NCBI RefSeq assembly: GCF_001590685.1
Contig: NZ_CP014616.1
Span: 1,487,001-1,551,000 of the forward strand
Source of the DNA: Sporosarcina psychrophila
Lineage (GTDB): Bacteria > Bacillota > Bacilli > Bacillales_A > Planococcaceae
Direction: 5' to 3'
Length of the DNA stretch: 64,000 nt
The number at the start of each line of letters is the position of its first letter. Within the stretch, counting starts at the first letter, position 1. Below, piece by piece: positions 9,411 through 17,001 of this stretch. The notes below the pieces were generated by a model, which saw only the letters and a program-made list of their open reading frames with translations, had not been told where the DNA came from and ran no database searches. A program made the position numbers and the translations under genes.

Positions 9411-10445
9411 TTAGTCAGCAATGAAAAAGCCGTTGACCATTTCATTCGAAACAGATGAAATGTGTGGATACTTATAGCAAGGTGCTAAATCTTTATCAAT
9501 CAAGACAGAGCGAACTCCTTCGAAAAAGTCTTCGTGTTTCATGAAGTTCATTGCAAGAATAAGGTCTGTGGCAAGGCATTCTTCCAATGTTTTTTGTTCG
9601 CCGTCAATTAACTGCTTTAGTGTCACTTTTAATGATACAGGTGATTTCGTACGCATTGTTTCTATGGCTTCTTTCGCGAATGAAGTATCATTTTCCCCTA
9701 AGGCATCGAAGAGGGATTCTATCGTCGTCTGAGAGAAATGGTCGTCTATGTCTTTTTGCAAAGATACTAGTTTGCCTTCATCCGGTGCGGTTGATGTGTA
9801 TTTTGCGAGCAATGTGTCAATGGTTGTTTGCTCCCATTTCCTTCCCTCCAATTCATCGATGAAAAGCAGGAGTTTTTCATGAGACATAAAATGATCTGCT
9901 CCATTTATATACAGTACATCTGCAGCTTTTAATTGTGTAGCCGTCAATGCTAAATATCTTCCGATGAATCCCGGAGCCTTATTTAAAAAATAGGCGGCAC
10001 CTACATCTGGGAAAAAACCAATTGTCATTTCTGGCATTGCCCAAACGGTACGCTCGGTAACGATTTTAATAGAAGCACCATAAGTTAAACCTACGCCGCC
10101 TCCCATGACAATACCATCTAAACAAGCAATGATTGGTTTAGGGAATTGGGCAATGGATAAATCTGTTTGATATTCTTCTGTGAAAAAGTCGTTTGCTTTT
10201 TGGAGACCATTTTCACTATTTTTCGCTTCATATAATGTTTTAATATCTCCGCCGGCACATAAACCTTTTGTTCCTGCACCTTTGATTATGACAGCTTTGA
10301 CACGTTCGTTTGTCTTCCAATCTGTTAATTTTTCCCTGATTGCTTGAACCATCGCGAAGGACAGTGAGTTTAAAGCTTTCGGCCGATTGAGTAAAATTGT
10401 AGCAACTCCATTGTCGCTTATTGAAAAAAGGACTTCTTCTGTCAT
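9411..10445 (-). CDS. 3-hydroxyisobutyryl-CoA hydrolase
   Basis: A 344-residue crotonase-fold thioesterase that frees 3-hydroxyisobutyrate from CoA in valine degradation. The crotonase oxyanion segments are GLCAGGDIKTLY and GIVMGGGVGL, followed by MPEMTIGFFPDVGAAYFL. The C-terminal FFEGVRSVLIDKD and the 344-residue length are characteristic of HIBCH rather than of 260-residue enoyl-CoA hydratases. It is 15 bp downstream of an enoyl-CoA hydratase on the same strand, which would supply 3-hydroxyisobutyryl-CoA. ATG start with an AAAAGGGG-type ribosome site just upstream. Confidence 0.93.
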   Translation of the reverse strand: MTEEVLFSISDNGVATILLNRPKALNSLSFAMVQAIREKLTDWKTNERVKAVIIKGAGTKGLCAGGDIKTLYEAKNSENGLQKANDFFTEEYQTDLSIAQFPKPIIACLDGIVMGGGVGLTYGASIKIVTERTVWAMPEMTIGFFPDVGAAYFLNKAPGFIGRYLALTATQLKAADVLYINGADHFMSHEKLLLFIDELEGRKWEQTTIDTLLAKYTSTAPDEGKLVSLQKDIDDHFSQTTIESLFDALGENDTSFAKEAIETMRTKSPVSLKVTLKQLIDGEQKTLEECLATDLILAMNFMKHEDFFEGVRSVLIDKDLAPCYKYPHISSVSNEMVNGFFIAD

Positions 10446-10460
10446 TGTTCACAACCCCTT

Positions 10461-11246
10461 TTACGTATGTTTAAATAGCGGTTTTCTTTTTTCAATAAAT
10501 GCGTGTACACCTTCCTTGGCATCGTCTGTTAAAAACAGTTCAGCAAAATTGTTACGTTCCCGTTCTAGCCCATTTACTAAGGATTCATTTGCTCCCTGTA
10601 TGATACATTCTACAGCTCGCGTGATGCTGGTCATACTCTTACCGTCTACAAATGCTTTGGCAATCGTTTTAGCAGTTGGCAAAAGATCTTCTGGGGAAAC
10701 GACTAATTGGATAAGTCCAGCTTCCTTTGCCTCGTCGCCGTTAAGTTGTTTGCTTGTTAAAATTAGTTCCAATGCAGTGGCTGTACTGGTTATCCTGCTC
10801 AATCTTTGCGTTCCGCCGAACGTAGGGATAAGCCCAAGTTGAAGCTCGGGTAATCCCAGTTTGGCTGCAGATACGGCAATCCGGTAATGGCAGCTCATAG
10901 CCAATTCCAATCCTCCACCAAGACAAGCACCATTAATGGCTGCGATAACGGGTTTTTTCATCGATTCTATTTCGTTGCAAATTGCTTGTCCCGCTGTGGC
11001 CATTGCCAATCCTTTCTGGTCGTCACCTAGTGCGTCAATGAATTCTTTAATATCAGCACCGGCAACAAAGAAGCGACCTGCCCCAGTTAAAATAATCGCT
11101 TTCAACTTATCATCATTGGCAAGACATTTAAAAACCTCTCTTAGTTCGGCAATGCATGCTGTTGACAATGTATTGGCTGGTGCATGGTCTATTTCCACGA
11201 TTGCAATGTCATCTTCAATCAGTAGATTTGTGAAATTTCTTGACAT
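10461..11246 (-). CDS. enoyl-CoA hydratase
   Basis: A 261-residue crotonase-family protein that adds water to 2-enoyl-CoA; in this setting probably methacrylyl-CoA to 3-hydroxyisobutyryl-CoA. Visible motifs are GRFFVAGADIKEF (oxyanion hole), NGACLGGGLELAMSC with the first catalytic-Glu region, and LPELQLGLIPTFGGTQRL with the second. The ribosome site AAAGGAGTGG sits upstream of the ATG. It begins a two-gene minus-strand operon with the hydrolase. Its upstream DNA is occupied by a MITE-like element whose end abuts the ribosome site. Confidence 0.92.
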   Translation of the reverse strand: MSRNFTNLLIEDDIAIVEIDHAPANTLSTACIAELREVFKCLANDDKLKAIILTGAGRFFVAGADIKEFIDALGDDQKGLAMATAGQAICNEIESMKKPVIAAINGACLGGGLELAMSCHYRIAVSAAKLGLPELQLGLIPTFGGTQRLSRITSTATALELILTSKQLNGDEAKEAGLIQLVVSPEDLLPTAKTIAKAFVDGKSMTSITRAVECIIQGANESLVNGLERERNNFAELFLTDDAKEGVHAFIEKRKPLFKHT

Positions 11247-11265
11247 GATTTTTCCACTCCTTTAT

Positions 11266-11374
11266 TAACTATATATGTTGACATAAAGAATCCACTCAAC
11301 AACGCTTGGCCTCCCTATGAGGCGCCTTCGCTGGTGATTATATAGAATCATTAGTTCAATATATATATTAGTTA
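11266..11374 (-). mobile_element. MITE-like element copy 1
   Basis: About 109 bp with AT-rich imperfect inverted ends (TAACTATATATGTTGACATA on the left; the right end is its approximate complement). On the minus strand it shares GCGAAGGCGCC and TTCTTTAT-N-TCAACATATATA with copies at 51.1, 60.1 and 60.9 kb. It encodes no protein. The element directly abuts the ribosome binding site of the enoyl-CoA hydratase gene, so that gene's promoter must lie in or beyond it. Confidence 0.5.
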
Positions 11375-11428
11375 TGCAATTATCATGCCAGTCTAAAGAG
11401 TGTGTAGTAGGAATGTTTAATTAATATG

Positions 11429-11462
11429 GAACTGTAAAACTGTCTAGACAGTTTTACAGTTC
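11429..11462. repeat. perfect 34-bp palindrome
   Basis: GAACTGTAAAACTGT-CTAG-ACAGTTTTACAGTTC is a perfect palindrome over all 34 bp. It lies in the 520-bp gap between divergent operons. There is only a weak T tract after it, so a terminator role is doubtful; a dimer-binding site or a cruciform is possible. The remaining DNA to about 11630 shows no gene I can support. Confidence 0.7.
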
Positions 11463-11637
11463 TTCGTCAGATGAAAGTTTTCGTAGTCGGGAGATTTTCA
11501 TCGGTTGAAGCCTGTGAACTGAAATCTAATCAGGGAATCTACGGATGCTGTTGGTATGGCTTTATAGGGGTTATTTTTCAAAAAAATATTTTTTTCTTTA
11601 CTTTTGGTTTTAGATGTTCTACTATGAAGTTAGTAAA

Positions 11638-11732
11638 GTTTCCTGAGGGAAACAATAATGTAATTCATTTTTTTGCCTATAAAGTTTCCCTAGGGCAAAA
11701 AAAATTTGGATTTAAAGTTTCCCTTGGGAAAC
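11638..11732 (+). promoter_or_regulatory. three MntR-like operator boxes
   Basis: Three 16-bp near-palindromes upstream of the metal importer: GTTTCCTGAGGGAAAC (11638-11653), GTTTCCCTAGGGCAAA (11684-11699) and GTTTCCCTTGGGAAAC (11717-11732). The second, read on the other strand as TTTGCCCTAGGGAAAC, closely resembles the B. subtilis MntR box (TTTGCNTNAGGGAAAC type). Spacing is 46 and 33 bp. The family assignment follows from this match and the importer downstream; the mntR gene is not in the window. Confidence 0.7.
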
Positions 11733-11768
11733 TCCGGCATATAAATAGATATATGGAGGTGTGTAAAT

Positions 11769-12509
11769 ATGAAAGATGCAATTGTAGTTTCGAATTTGCA
11801 TGTGTCGTATTTCGGAAAAGAAGTGCTACATGATATAGAGTTCACGATATCAAGTGGGAAATCAGTTGGAATCATTGGACCGAATGGAGCAGGGAAGTCC
11901 ACTTTGCTTAAAGTGTTACTAAATTTGATTTCAAAAGATAAAGGGGATATTACAATCCTTGGTTCCACGCTGAAAGAGGTCCGTAAACGAATTGCTTACG
12001 TTCCGCAGCGTAGTACAATCGATTGGGATTTCCCGATTACAGTCAAAGATACAGTTCTTATTGGTACGTATCCGACAGTTGGATTATTAAAAAGGCCAGG
12101 GCGAAAGGAAAGGGCATTGGCTCTGAAGTGCCTTGAAAAGGTTGATATGATCGAGTTTCAGGATCGGCAAATTGGAGAATTATCTGGCGGTCAGCAGCAG
12201 CGTGTTTTCCTGGCTAGAGCACTTGCTCAGCAGGCAGATTTGTTTTTACTCGATGAACCATTTGTTGGAATTGACGCAACGAGTGAAGAGATGATTGTGA
12301 AGATTTTAAAAGAGTTGCGCGATGAAGGAAAAACAATCATCGTCGTCCATCATGATTTGAACAAGGCGGAAAAATATTTTGATGAACTGTTGTTGTTAAA
12401 CAAGGAGTTAATTGCGAAGGGCAGTGTGAAAGAAGTGTTTACGCCTCAAATGATTTCAAAAGCATACGGCGGACAATTATCGTTTTTAGATGGGGTGATG
12501 GCGAAATGA
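11769..12509 (+). CDS. mntB: manganese/zinc-type ABC transporter ATPase
   Basis: A 246-residue ABC ATPase. Walker A is GPNGAGKSTLLK near 38-49, the signature LSGGQQQRVFLARAL, Walker B DLFLLDEP, and a switch His in VVHHDLNKAE. Sequence and order (ATPase, permease, binding lipoprotein) fit the cluster-9 metal importers for Mn, Zn or Fe (TroB/MntB/MtsB). Mn is favoured by the MntR-like boxes upstream. ATG preceded by ATGGAGGTGTG. Its stop overlaps the next start (ATGA), so it is translationally coupled. Cytoplasmic face of the membrane. Confidence 0.92.
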   Translation: MKDAIVVSNLHVSYFGKEVLHDIEFTISSGKSVGIIGPNGAGKSTLLKVLLNLISKDKGDITILGSTLKEVRKRIAYVPQRSTIDWDFPITVKDTVLIGTYPTVGLLKRPGRKERALALKCLEKVDMIEFQDRQIGELSGGQQQRVFLARALAQQADLFLLDEPFVGIDATSEEMIVKILKELRDEGKTIIVVHHDLNKAEKYFDELLLLNKELIAKGSVKEVFTPQMISKAYGGQLSFLDGVMAK

Positions 12510-13366
12510 TGCATTTCATCGAGGCAGTTATGCAATATGGTTTTCTGCAAAAAGCGCTTATTACATCGGTGATGGTTGGTATCATTAGTGGCGTCATTGG
12601 CTGTTTTATTATTTTAAGAGGAATGGCCCTGATGGGGGATGCGATATCTCATGCCGTATTACCAGGTGTCGCAATTTCTTTCATGCTAGGTATCAATTTC
12701 TTTATCGGAGCGGTAATAACGGGTATTTTAACAGCTATCGGTATAGGATTCATCAACCAGAACAGTCGTGTGAAAAATGATTCTGCGATTGGCATCATGT
12801 TTACTGCTGCATTTGCCGCTGGGATTATCCTTATCACATTTATGAAGAGTAGTACAGATTTGTATCACATCCTGTTTGGGAATGTGTTGGCGGTCAGACC
12901 TTCTGATATGTGGATGACACTAATAGTTGGTATTTTCGTGTTGTTAAGTGTGTTTATATTTTATAAAGAGTTGCTTGTCAGTTCGTTTGACCCGATTATG
13001 GCTCAAGCATATGGGCTTCCGACTAAGATGATCCATTACTTTTTAATGGTTCTATTAACACTTGTTACGGTCGCATCGTTACAGACAGTGGGCATCATAT
13101 TAGTCGTTGCGATGCTTATTACACCCGCTTCGACAGCTTATTTATTAACTGATCGGCTGTCTGTCATGATAGTCATTTCAGCTGCATGTGGAACGATTTC
13201 GGCGATAATTGGTTTGTATTTGAGCTTTACGTACAATCTTGCATCTGGCGCAACAATCGTACTCGTCGCAACCGCTTTATTTTTCTTAGCATTTATATTC
13301 TCACCGAAACAAGGTTTATTGTGGAGAGCTATTCGAACAAATAAACAAAAATCAGCCGTTTTATAA
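12506..13366 (+). CDS. mntC: manganese/zinc-type ABC transporter permease
   Basis: A 286-residue integral membrane protein with about 8-9 hydrophobic segments. Family marks include GMALMGDAISHAVLPGVA near 35-52, conserved in ABC-3 metal permeases, and the AMLITPASTAYLLTDR segment near 205. It overlaps the ATPase gene by 4 bp. Only one permease gene is present, so the channel is presumably a homodimer, unlike B. subtilis mntABCD, which carries two. The last gene of the operon follows after 33 bp. Confidence 0.92.
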   Translation: MMHFIEAVMQYGFLQKALITSVMVGIISGVIGCFIILRGMALMGDAISHAVLPGVAISFMLGINFFIGAVITGILTAIGIGFINQNSRVKNDSAIGIMFTAAFAAGIILITFMKSSTDLYHILFGNVLAVRPSDMWMTLIVGIFVLLSVFIFYKELLVSSFDPIMAQAYGLPTKMIHYFLMVLLTLVTVASLQTVGIILVVAMLITPASTAYLLTDRLSVMIVISAACGTISAIIGLYLSFTYNLASGATIVLVATALFFLAFIFSPKQGLLWRAIRTNKQKSAVL

Positions 13367-13399
13367 AAGGTAATTCAAAATAGAAGGGGAAGATTGTGA

Positions 13400-14332
13400 A
13401 TGAAAAAAAGTATGCTATTGTTTGCGCTGGTTGTTGTTGGAGTCTTGTTGTCGGCATGTAACCAAGGGGCGACTGCTCCAAAAGAGAAGGGTGAAAAACT
13501 GCAAGTCGTTGCGACGTATTCGATTGTCTACGATATTGTGAAAAATGTCGGGGGAGATTTGGTCGATGTTCACAGCCTTGCACCGATTGGATCAGATCCT
13601 CACCAATATGATCCACTTCCGGCAGATGTCGCTTTGACGACAGATGCAGATGTTGTTTTTTATAACGGGCTAAATTTAGAAGAAGGAAATGCATGGTTTA
13701 CTAAATTGATGGAAACCGCTGGAAAAGCGGGGGAGGATGCGCCGGTATTTCGTGTAAGTGAAGGGGTTGAACCGATGCTCCTCAGTTCGAAGGACCATTT
13801 AGGGGAAGAAGATCCCCATGCTTGGCTTGACGTGCGCAATGGCATCAAGTATGTAGAAAACGTGCGTAAATCCCTGAAGAAAATTGATCCAGAAAATGCA
13901 GACATCTATGATGAAAACGCGGATGCATATATCACTGAACTCAAAGCCCTTCATGAAGAAATCGTGGAGAAAATGAACAAGATCCCAGAAGAACGACGGA
14001 TACTCGTGACGAGTGAAGGTGCGTTCAAATACTTCTCCAAAGCGTATGATTTTAATGCAGCCTACATTTGGGAAATCAATTCACACCATGAAGGAACACC
14101 TGAACAGCTGACAACTATCATTGCAACTATCAACGAGGAAAAGGTTCAAGCATTATTTTTAGAAACAAGTATCGATCCACGTAGCATGGAGATGGTATCA
14201 AGGGAAACGAATGTGCCGATTAAAGGGAAAATCTTTACGGACTCTCTAGGGAAACCTGGTGATGATGGCGATACGTATGTGAAAATGCTAAGATGGAACG
14301 CAGACATGATTTATAGTGGTTTGAATCAATAA
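13400..14332 (+). CDS. mntA: metal ABC transporter substrate-binding lipoprotein
   Basis: A 310-residue exported protein with an N-terminal signal and lipobox LLSAC (Cys at about residue 20), anchored to the outer face of the membrane. Cluster-9 metal ligands are recognisable: His in SDPHQYDP, His in EEDPHAWLDVRN, Glu in SEGAFKYF, and Asp in ETSIDPRSME. That His-His-Glu-Asp set is typical of Mn/Fe binders (MntA, PsaA, MtsA) rather than Zn binders with a His-rich loop, which is absent. ATG after GAAGGGGAAGATT. A terminator follows at once. Confidence 0.93.
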   Translation: MKKSMLLFALVVVGVLLSACNQGATAPKEKGEKLQVVATYSIVYDIVKNVGGDLVDVHSLAPIGSDPHQYDPLPADVALTTDADVVFYNGLNLEEGNAWFTKLMETAGKAGEDAPVFRVSEGVEPMLLSSKDHLGEEDPHAWLDVRNGIKYVENVRKSLKKIDPENADIYDENADAYITELKALHEEIVEKMNKIPEERRILVTSEGAFKYFSKAYDFNAAYIWEINSHHEGTPEQLTTIIATINEEKVQALFLETSIDPRSMEMVSRETNVPIKGKIFTDSLGKPGDDGDTYVKMLRWNADMIYSGLNQ

Positions 14333-14342
14333 CAAAATGATG

Positions 14343-14385
14343 AAGCAGCCAGGACTTTTTACTTCAAAAGTCCTGGCTGCTTTTT
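14343..14385 (+). terminator. rho-independent terminator after mntA
   Basis: AGCAGCCAGGACTTTT / AAAAGTCCTGGCTGCT perfect stem followed by TTTTT. Confidence 0.88.
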
Positions 14386-14402
14386 GGTGGAAATAGTTGT
14401 GT

Positions 14403-14528
14403 CGGTGATAACCTAATCCATGGCGGTGATAAGTCCGTTTGAGCCGGTGATAACCCAATCCGTGGCGGTGATAACCTCGTTTGAGTCGGTGATAACACAA
14501 TCCATAACGGTGATAAACTCAGTATAAG
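14403..14528. repeat. tandem array of six 21-bp half-repeats with alternating tails
   Basis: CGGTGATAA begins at 14403, 14424, 14445, 14466, 14487 and 14508, an exact 21-bp period. Tails alternate between a CCCAATCC(G/A)TGG type and a CTCGTTTGAG type, giving a 42-bp super-period. It fills the gap between the mnt terminator and the thi operon end. No coding sense. Confidence 0.85.
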
Positions 14529-14540
14529 CTTGTTTTTTTG

Positions 14541-15518
14541 TTAGTCCATATTAATGAAAATCCCATCAAGATTTGCTTCGTTTTTCAATAATCCGGTTTC
14601 TGACATCCAATCGGCAGTTGCTTGCCATGCCTGTTCATCCTGCTCACCAAACGTACCAGGTGCTGTCATTTTCGGAAGAAGAATCGAAAGTGACTCTCTT
14701 TCAACAACCTCGACGAGTGGGAAATTCGCTTCATCCTGGTATTTTAGCAAGATAGATAGCGCTTCTTCAGGATCTTTCTCCATATCATCAAAGGCTCTTC
14801 CGGCAGCGCGCCAAAATGCTTCGATGTTCTTTTGGTCTTTCTTCCACGTATCGTCACTTGTCACAACAATAAGTTCATAAAACGAAGGTATTTCGAAGTC
14901 TGTCGGGTCAATATAGCCTGTTGGAAATCCTTCATATTCAAGTAGCGGTACTTCATGATTAATATATGCCCCGATAACAGCGTCTGCTTTTTTTGAAATC
15001 AATGCAGAATTTAATTCAAACCCCACATCGACCATGTTTACTTTACCGTAGTCTGCACCATCTGCTTTCATCATTGTTTCTAGTATTGCTTCGTTCAAAG
15101 GGATTCCTGAATAGCCTACAGTTTTTCCTTCTAGATCTTTTGGTGACTCGATACCACTTTCTTTTAAAAATGCTACGTGATTCAATGGCGAACGAACGAG
15201 AACGCCGACGGATTTAATGCCGATATTCTGTTCAGACTTTGCAATTATAACGTCAGGCTGATAGGTGATGCCCATAGTCACTTTTCCTGCTGCTGCAAGG
15301 TTAATAGGATCAGTCGGACTTGCGGGGAACTTGATATCCAGTTCAATGCCTTCATCTTTGAAATAACCTTTTTCCTCCGCAACATAAAGGAAGCTATGTA
15401 CAGCATTAGGATACCAATCAAGCATGATACTTACCTTTTCTGTTTTTTCATTAGCATTGCACGCGCTGAGCAATAGGATTAGCGCAAGACTTGTAAGTGA
15501 TAATGTGATTTTCTTCAA
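14541..15518 (-). CDS. thiY: thiamine-precursor ABC transporter substrate-binding lipoprotein
   Basis: A 325-residue exported protein with signal peptide and lipobox LLSAC near residue 20. It belongs to the NMT1/THI5-like family, opening with MLDWYPNAVHSFLYVAEEKG, the typical pyrimidine-binding start of ThiY. It would capture an aminopyrimidine such as N-formyl-4-amino-5-aminomethyl-2-methylpyrimidine or HMP outside the cell. The start overlaps the permease stop by 4 bp. It is the last gene of a TPP-riboswitch operon. Exact ligand cannot be read from sequence. Confidence 0.9.
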   Translation of the reverse strand: MKKITLSLTSLALILLLSACNANEKTEKVSIMLDWYPNAVHSFLYVAEEKGYFKDEGIELDIKFPASPTDPINLAAAGKVTMGITYQPDVIIAKSEQNIGIKSVGVLVRSPLNHVAFLKESGIESPKDLEGKTVGYSGIPLNEAILETMMKADGADYGKVNMVDVGFELNSALISKKADAVIGAYINHEVPLLEYEGFPTGYIDPTDFEIPSFYELIVVTSDDTWKKDQKNIEAFWRAAGRAFDDMEKDPEEALSILLKYQDEANFPLVEVVERESLSILLPKMTAPGTFGEQDEQAWQATADWMSETGLLKNEANLDGIFINMD

Positions 15519-16255
15519 TTTTTAATCCTCCATTTTAACGTTCGATTTTCAATAATGGTAACGCTGATGAATAGCCCGATTCCGACGGCACTCAGTACAA
15601 AGATGGGTGCGAAAACAGCTGCACCATCGAACTGCGTCATCATACGCCTACTGAAGTAACCAAGGCCTGCCTGCGCCCCTAACCATTCTCCGATTGCAGC
15701 GCCAATTACACTTAGTGTCACAGCGACTTTCATTCCAGAAAAGAAATGAGGGAGGGCAGTTGGTACGGAATATTTATAGAAAATATCCTTTTTTGAAGCA
15801 CCCATCGTCAAAAAAAGTTCTTGTATATCTTTTTTTCCTGACGATAAACCATCGAATGTATTCACTGTTATCGGAAAAAATGTGATGAGCACAGTAACAG
15901 CAACTTTGCTCCAAATTGTGTAACCAAACCACAGTACAAAAATAGGTGCAAGCGCAATAATAGGAACCATTTGAGATGCAATGAGAATTGGATAGAGCGC
16001 TTTTCGTATGCCTGGACGGGAAGACATTAGCACTGCAATTGCTGTTCCTGAAATAATCGAAATGGCTAGGCCGATAATAATCGTCATCAAAGTAACCGGT
16101 AGATGTTTCAACAATAATACTTCCCTCAGTTCCCAAAAACGTATAAAAATTTGTATAGGGGAAGGGAGAATGAACGCTTTACCGTAAAGGCGTGCACCCA
16201 ACTCCCAGATACTTAGAAATCCTGCAATGATTACTAAGGAAGCCGTATTTTTCAC
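15515..16255 (-). CDS. thiX: thiamine-precursor ABC transporter permease
   Basis: A 246-residue permease of the SsuC/TauC/ThiX type with about six membrane spans. The inner-membrane EAA-like loop is MGASKKDIFYKYSVPTALPH near 150-170. It overlaps the genes on both sides by 4 bp, so the three transporter parts are translationally coupled. Its role follows from ThiY, ThiZ and TenA in the same operon and the riboswitch upstream. Confidence 0.9.
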   Translation of the reverse strand: MKNTASLVIIAGFLSIWELGARLYGKAFILPSPIQIFIRFWELREVLLLKHLPVTLMTIIIGLAISIISGTAIAVLMSSRPGIRKALYPILIASQMVPIIALAPIFVLWFGYTIWSKVAVTVLITFFPITVNTFDGLSSGKKDIQELFLTMGASKKDIFYKYSVPTALPHFFSGMKVAVTLSVIGAAIGEWLGAQAGLGYFSRRMMTQFDGAAVFAPIFVLSAVGIGLFISVTIIENRTLKWRIKN

Positions 16256-17001
16256 AGCGAAACCTCACTTCTGAGCTTGCCGATAAGCAGTTCTTTTAGC
16301 TCGAGCATTTCAGCGCGATGTAAATCGTTTCTTATTCGAGGTCTTTCAAGAGGCACTTCGATTTCCACGAATGAAGTGACAGGTTTGTTTTGCAACAGAA
16401 AAATACGGTCTGACAGAAACAGTGCTTCCTCTACGTCATGTGTGATGAAAAGGACAGTTGATTTGCGCTTTTCCCACAGATTGATTAGCCACTCTTGCAT
16501 AGCCAGTCGGGTGATGGCGTCGAGTGCTGAAAACGGTTCATCCAACAATAGTAGGGAATTGCCAGAAAGAACAGCGCGTAAGAAAGCGACGCGCTGCTTC
16601 ATTCCACCCGAAAGTTCTCCTGGATAGTTATCCTCTGTTCCACCAAGACCGAACTCTTCTAATAATGGTTGTACTTGTTCCTTGGCGGCCTTCTTATCTA
16701 ATCCGGCTACTTCAAGCGGAAGACATGCATTTTCTAAAATGGTTCGCCAAGGCAGTAACAGATCTTGTTGTGGCATATAGCCAACCTTTCCGAGGCGCTG
16801 ACTATTTGGATTTCCTTCAAGAGAAATGGTACCCCTTGAGGGTTCATCTAACCCGGTTACAAGACGAAAAATAGTACTTTTCCCGGAACCGCTCACACCA
16901 ATTATCGAAATAAACTCACCGGGAAGAATGTTGAATGTCAGATTATCGAGTATGCTGTTGCCTGAATGGTACGTGAATGAAACACCGTCAAACGATAGCA
17001 T
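16252..17001 (-). CDS. thiZ: thiamine-precursor ABC transporter ATPase
   Basis: A 249-residue ABC ATPase with Walker A GVSGSGKSTIFR, signature LSGGMKQRVAFLRAV, Walker B LLLLDEPFSALD and switch His in FITHDVEEA. It is closest in style to the SsuB/TauB/ThiZ group. The start overlaps the end of tenA by 14 bp. It energises ThiX and ThiY. Confidence 0.9.
   Translation of the reverse strand: MLSFDGVSFTYHSGNSILDNLTFNILPGEFISIIGVSGSGKSTIFRLVTGLDEPSRGTISLEGNPNSQRLGKVGYMPQQDLLLPWRTILENACLPLEVAGLDKKAAKEQVQPLLEEFGLGGTEDNYPGELSGGMKQRVAFLRAVLSGNSLLLLDEPFSALDAITRLAMQEWLINLWEKRKSTVLFITHDVEEALFLSDRIFLLQNKPVTSFVEIEVPLERPRIRNDLHRAEMLELKELLIGKLRSEVSL

Noticed and set aside
11471-11833. A 120-codon open frame across the mnt leader
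   Set aside because: It runs through the MntR-like boxes and into the ATPase gene in another frame; no ribosome site and an aromatic-rich, unlikely product.
14288-14500. Minus-strand frame encoding a His/Tyr/Gly repeat peptide
   Set aside because: It is a translation of the 21-bp tandem array with no ribosome site, and it extends into the end of mntA.
16524-16874. Plus-strand frames opposite thiZ
   Set aside because: Shadows of the ABC ATPase gene, whose motifs are all on the minus strand.
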